Source: Verrucomicrobiia bacterium
Lineage (GTDB): Bacteria > Verrucomicrobiota > Verrucomicrobiia > Opitutales > Cerasicoccaceae
Direction: 5' to 3'
NCBI GenBank assembly: GCA_030432235.1
Contig: JAUIHT010000001.1
Location: 62,001-126,000, forward strand
Length of the DNA stretch: 64,000 nt
How positions within the stretch are numbered: the stretch's first letter is position 1; each line of letters begins with the position of its first letter. Position numbers and translations under genes: made by a program. This document shows positions 61,855 through 64,000 of the stretch, piece by piece. The notes beneath the pieces were generated by a model. It was given only the letters and a program-made list of their open reading frames with translations, ran no database searches and was not told the DNA's origin.

Positions 61855-62844
61855 ATGTCATTTTCCATTGCTCCCGATCTCGCGGACTTCATCCAGGGCT
61901 TGCCCAAGACCGAGACGCACCTGCATATCGAAGGTGCGTTGCCCTGGGACTTCATGCGCCGTATCGACGCGGTCAAGTACGCCGAGCCGCCCGACTCCTG
62001 GGCCAACGATTACAAGTACAACGACTTCGCGCACTTCGAGGAGCACCTGCTCGGCCTGGCTTTCCAGTGGTACACTTCGCCCGAGAAGTACCACGAGGCG
62101 GCAAAGGCCATCTTCGCGGCCCACGTCGCTGCCGGCGTGCGCTATGTCGAAACCAGTTTCGCCAGCGGCGTGGTGGAGTTCCTCGGGCTCGATGGCAAAG
62201 CCGTCTGCGACGCCATCGTTGCGGCCAAGCCCCCGGAGTTGGAGCTACGGGTCTTCATGGGTATCCACCACAGCGGGTTCATCCCCGCCATGCTACCCAT
62301 CATCGAGAAGTCACTGACCTGGAAAAATCTCACGGGACTGGACCTTCACGGTACCGAGACCCTGCCCATCGATCCAATCACGCCACGCATCTGGCAGGAG
62401 GCCCGCGACGCCGGCAAAGTCACCAAGGCACACGCGGGTGAGTTCTGCGGGCCGGACTTCGTTCGCTATGTCATGGACGAGCTCGGCATCACGCGTATTC
62501 AGCACGGTGTGCGCGCCGCGGAGGATCCCTTCCTCCCCAAGGAGCTGGCCGAGAGGGGCGTCATTCTGGATGTGTGCCCGATCAGCAACCATAAGCTCGT
62601 TCCCGGCATCCGCCTGGAGAATCATCCCATCCGCGCGCTCTTCGACGCCGGGGTCAAGGTGACGATCAGTACGGACGACCCGTTGACCTTTGGTAATACC
62701 ATCTCTGAGGAATACGCAGTCCTGCACGACATCACCGGCTTCTCCCGCAACGAGCTCAAACAAATCTGTCGCTACGGCCTCGAAAACGCTTTGGTGGATG
62801 ACGAAACGAAAGCTGCTTGGCTGGAAGAAATGCCGAAAAACTGA
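61855..62844 (+). CDS. add: Adenosine deaminase
   Basis: 329 residues. Metal HxH site in LPKTETHLHIEGALPW; THLH then the HAGEFCGPDF block with the third His and Glu, RIQHGVRAAEDP, and STDDPLTFGN with the fourth ligand Asp. It should turn adenosine into inosine; adenine deaminase of the same family is the alternative. Full length. It is convergent with a DUF1343 gene. Confidence 0.88.
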   Translation: MSFSIAPDLADFIQGLPKTETHLHIEGALPWDFMRRIDAVKYAEPPDSWANDYKYNDFAHFEEHLLGLAFQWYTSPEKYHEAAKAIFAAHVAAGVRYVETSFASGVVEFLGLDGKAVCDAIVAAKPPELELRVFMGIHHSGFIPAMLPIIEKSLTWKNLTGLDLHGTETLPIDPITPRIWQEARDAGKVTKAHAGEFCGPDFVRYVMDELGITRIQHGVRAAEDPFLPKELAERGVILDVCPISNHKLVPGIRLENHPIRALFDAGVKVTISTDDPLTFGNTISEEYAVLHDITGFSRNELKQICRYGLENALVDDETKAAWLEEMPKN

Positions 62845-62882
62845 AAGGCACCCGATTTCAGCCTTTCCGTTTTTGGCGCTTG

Positions 62883-64000
62883 CTACTGATACATCCAAAA
62901 GGGCTTGCAGCTTTCCTGGAAAGCCTGGGCCTCGGCGGACCATTGTTTGACAAACCTTTCGACATGGGCGGTCTTGCCGCGGCCGGAGATTTCCGTCCAC
63001 CAGCGCTCCGAGCCGACGTGCTTGTTGAAAAGCAGCTTCTGCTGGTCGCTGGCATCCCGGAAGGGGTTTTCGGGATATTCGAACTGGCAGGCCAGGCGCA
63101 TCATCTGGAAGGACAACTCGGTGGGCAGGAGGATGTCCCAATTTTCCACAACGACGTACACGCCGCGGTAGTCGCGACCATTTTTGTCGATACCGCGCAC
63201 CGGTTGGAACTTTAGGCCGGCAATGCCTTGAGAATCCAGAATGCGTGCCAGCGCTTGCGGTTCCTTGCCTGGGTAGGTGATGAGGCGAAAAGGGAACGGT
63301 GTTCCGTAGCCGTGGCGAAAGTCACCGAGCTGGCAGCCGAGTCCGGTCATGGCGTAGCCGAGGACGGCGGAGAGGTCGGGGATGGCGGGCGAGGTTGGCA
63401 CCCAGCGCAGTCCGGTGTCGGGCCAGCGCATGTTGCGTTGCCAGCCTTTCATGGGGACGACGTAAAGTTTGCCGTCGCGGCGCTGTTTGTCAGAGACCTC
63501 CAGCCAGCCGGGCACCAGCTTGGACATCTTGGCCAGCTCGCCGATGGTCAGCCCGTGCACGTAGGGAACGCGGAAGGCGCCCACGTAGGACATCAGGTGA
63601 GTATCCAGTGGCGGGCCGTCCACTTTTAGCCCACCGAGAGGATTGGGGCGGTCGAGGACCATGACCGGGATGCCGGCCTTGAAGCAGCCCTCAATGGTCT
63701 TTTTCATCGCACTGACGTAGGTGTAGCTGCGCACGCCGATGTCCTGCAGGTCGATGACCATGATGTCGATGGGCTTGAGCATCTCGGGTGTCGGTTCGCG
63801 CGTCGGCCCGTAAAGTGAATAGACGGGCAGCCCGGTGCGCGGGTGGATGCCGCTGGCCACGTATTTCTCTGCCTTCGCCGTACCGTCCACGCCGTGCTCG
63901 GGCCCGTAGAGAGCCACGAGGTTGACGTTGGGCGCATTGCGCAGCACATCGATGGTGGGTACGCCCTCGCCATTAACCCCTGCGGCGTGCGTCAGCAACC
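62883..64000 (-). CDS. DUF1343/NamZ-type exo-muramidase-like protein, 5' partial
   Basis: The frame runs off the window end; a TTG at 63998 is not a credible start. Visible: LVALYGPEHGVDGTA, LPVYSLYGPTREPTPEML, DIMVIDLQDIGVRSYTYVS, and MVLDRPNPLGGLKVDGPPL, the core of DUF1343. NamZ of this family removes terminal N-acetylmuramic acid from peptidoglycan fragments (GH171). Most of the family is secreted. The N-terminal signal lies outside the window. Transcribed towards the adenosine deaminase gene. Confidence 0.85.
   Translation of the reverse strand, partial: LLTHAAGVNGEGVPTIDVLRNAPNVNLVALYGPEHGVDGTAKAEKYVASGIHPRTGLPVYSLYGPTREPTPEMLKPIDIMVIDLQDIGVRSYTYVSAMKKTIEGCFKAGIPVMVLDRPNPLGGLKVDGPPLDTHLMSYVGAFRVPYVHGLTIGELAKMSKLVPGWLEVSDKQRRDGKLYVVPMKGWQRNMRWPDTGLRWVPTSPAIPDLSAVLGYAMTGLGCQLGDFRHGYGTPFPFRLITYPGKEPQALARILDSQGIAGLKFQPVRGIDKNGRDYRGVYVVVENWDILLPTELSFQMMRLACQFEYPENPFRDASDQQKLLFNKHVGSERWWTEISGRGKTAHVERFVKQWSAEAQAFQESCKPFWMYQ

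Overview
The window looks like a chromosomal segment of a Verrucomicrobiota bacterium, most likely class Opitutia (Puniceicoccales or Coraliomargarita-like). The signs are several secreted proteins with PEP-CTERM-type sorting tails, a prepilin-like protein with a C-terminal DG motif, extracellular proteins with Trp/Tyr-rich C-terminal domains, a long SecA without the C-terminal zinc motif, and many short convergent or divergent operons. The lineage is an inference from protein style; no rRNA is present.

Layout. 1-2.9 kb: the end of a large glycoside-hydrolase-like secreted protein and a prepilin-like protein. 3.0-12.0 kb: surface and secreted proteins, including a 1181-residue adhesin with YadA-like head repeats and an S74 auto-processing domain. 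12.2-35.8 kb: accessory DNA ending at the 3' end of the tmRNA gene ssrA. A 30-bp direct repeat of the ssrA 3' end lies at 12198-12227 and at 35817-35846 (one mismatch), and a shorter imperfect copy lies at 24850-24873. This suggests two islands stacked in one site. The left part (12.2-24.85 kb) holds a nucleotidyltransferase/metallophosphoesterase operon behind an attenuator-like leader and, divergently, a tightly coupled seven-gene operon: HMG-CoA reductase, UbiA-type transferase, PEP-synthase/rifampin-phosphotransferase-like enzyme, BtaA-like (DUF3419) aminocarboxypropyl transferase, phytol/dolichol-kinase-like protein, GNAT and an ANL ligase. The right part (24.85-35.8 kb) is AT-richer and phage-like: tyrosine integrase, both terminase subunits, XRE regulator, serine recombinase, and a Dcm-DUF262-HEPN conflict module. 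It has no capsid or tail genes. 35.8-64 kb: conserved chromosome with ssrA, panC, nadB, recN, secA, a CCA-adding-type enzyme, cysH, secG, mutS, adenosine deaminase and cell-wall enzymes.

The best candidates for something undescribed are (1) the seven-gene operon, whose members would reduce a CoA thioester, phosphorylate alcohols, move a prenyl-type group, add an aminocarboxypropyl group from SAM, acylate and activate an acid, so together they could build an unknown lipid or terpenoid; and (2) the leader in front of the RlaP-type nucleotidyltransferase/phosphoesterase pair, with a 25-codon upstream ORF, a terminator hairpin and a competing antiterminator helix. No searches or folding programs were run; family names come from motifs read directly in the translations.
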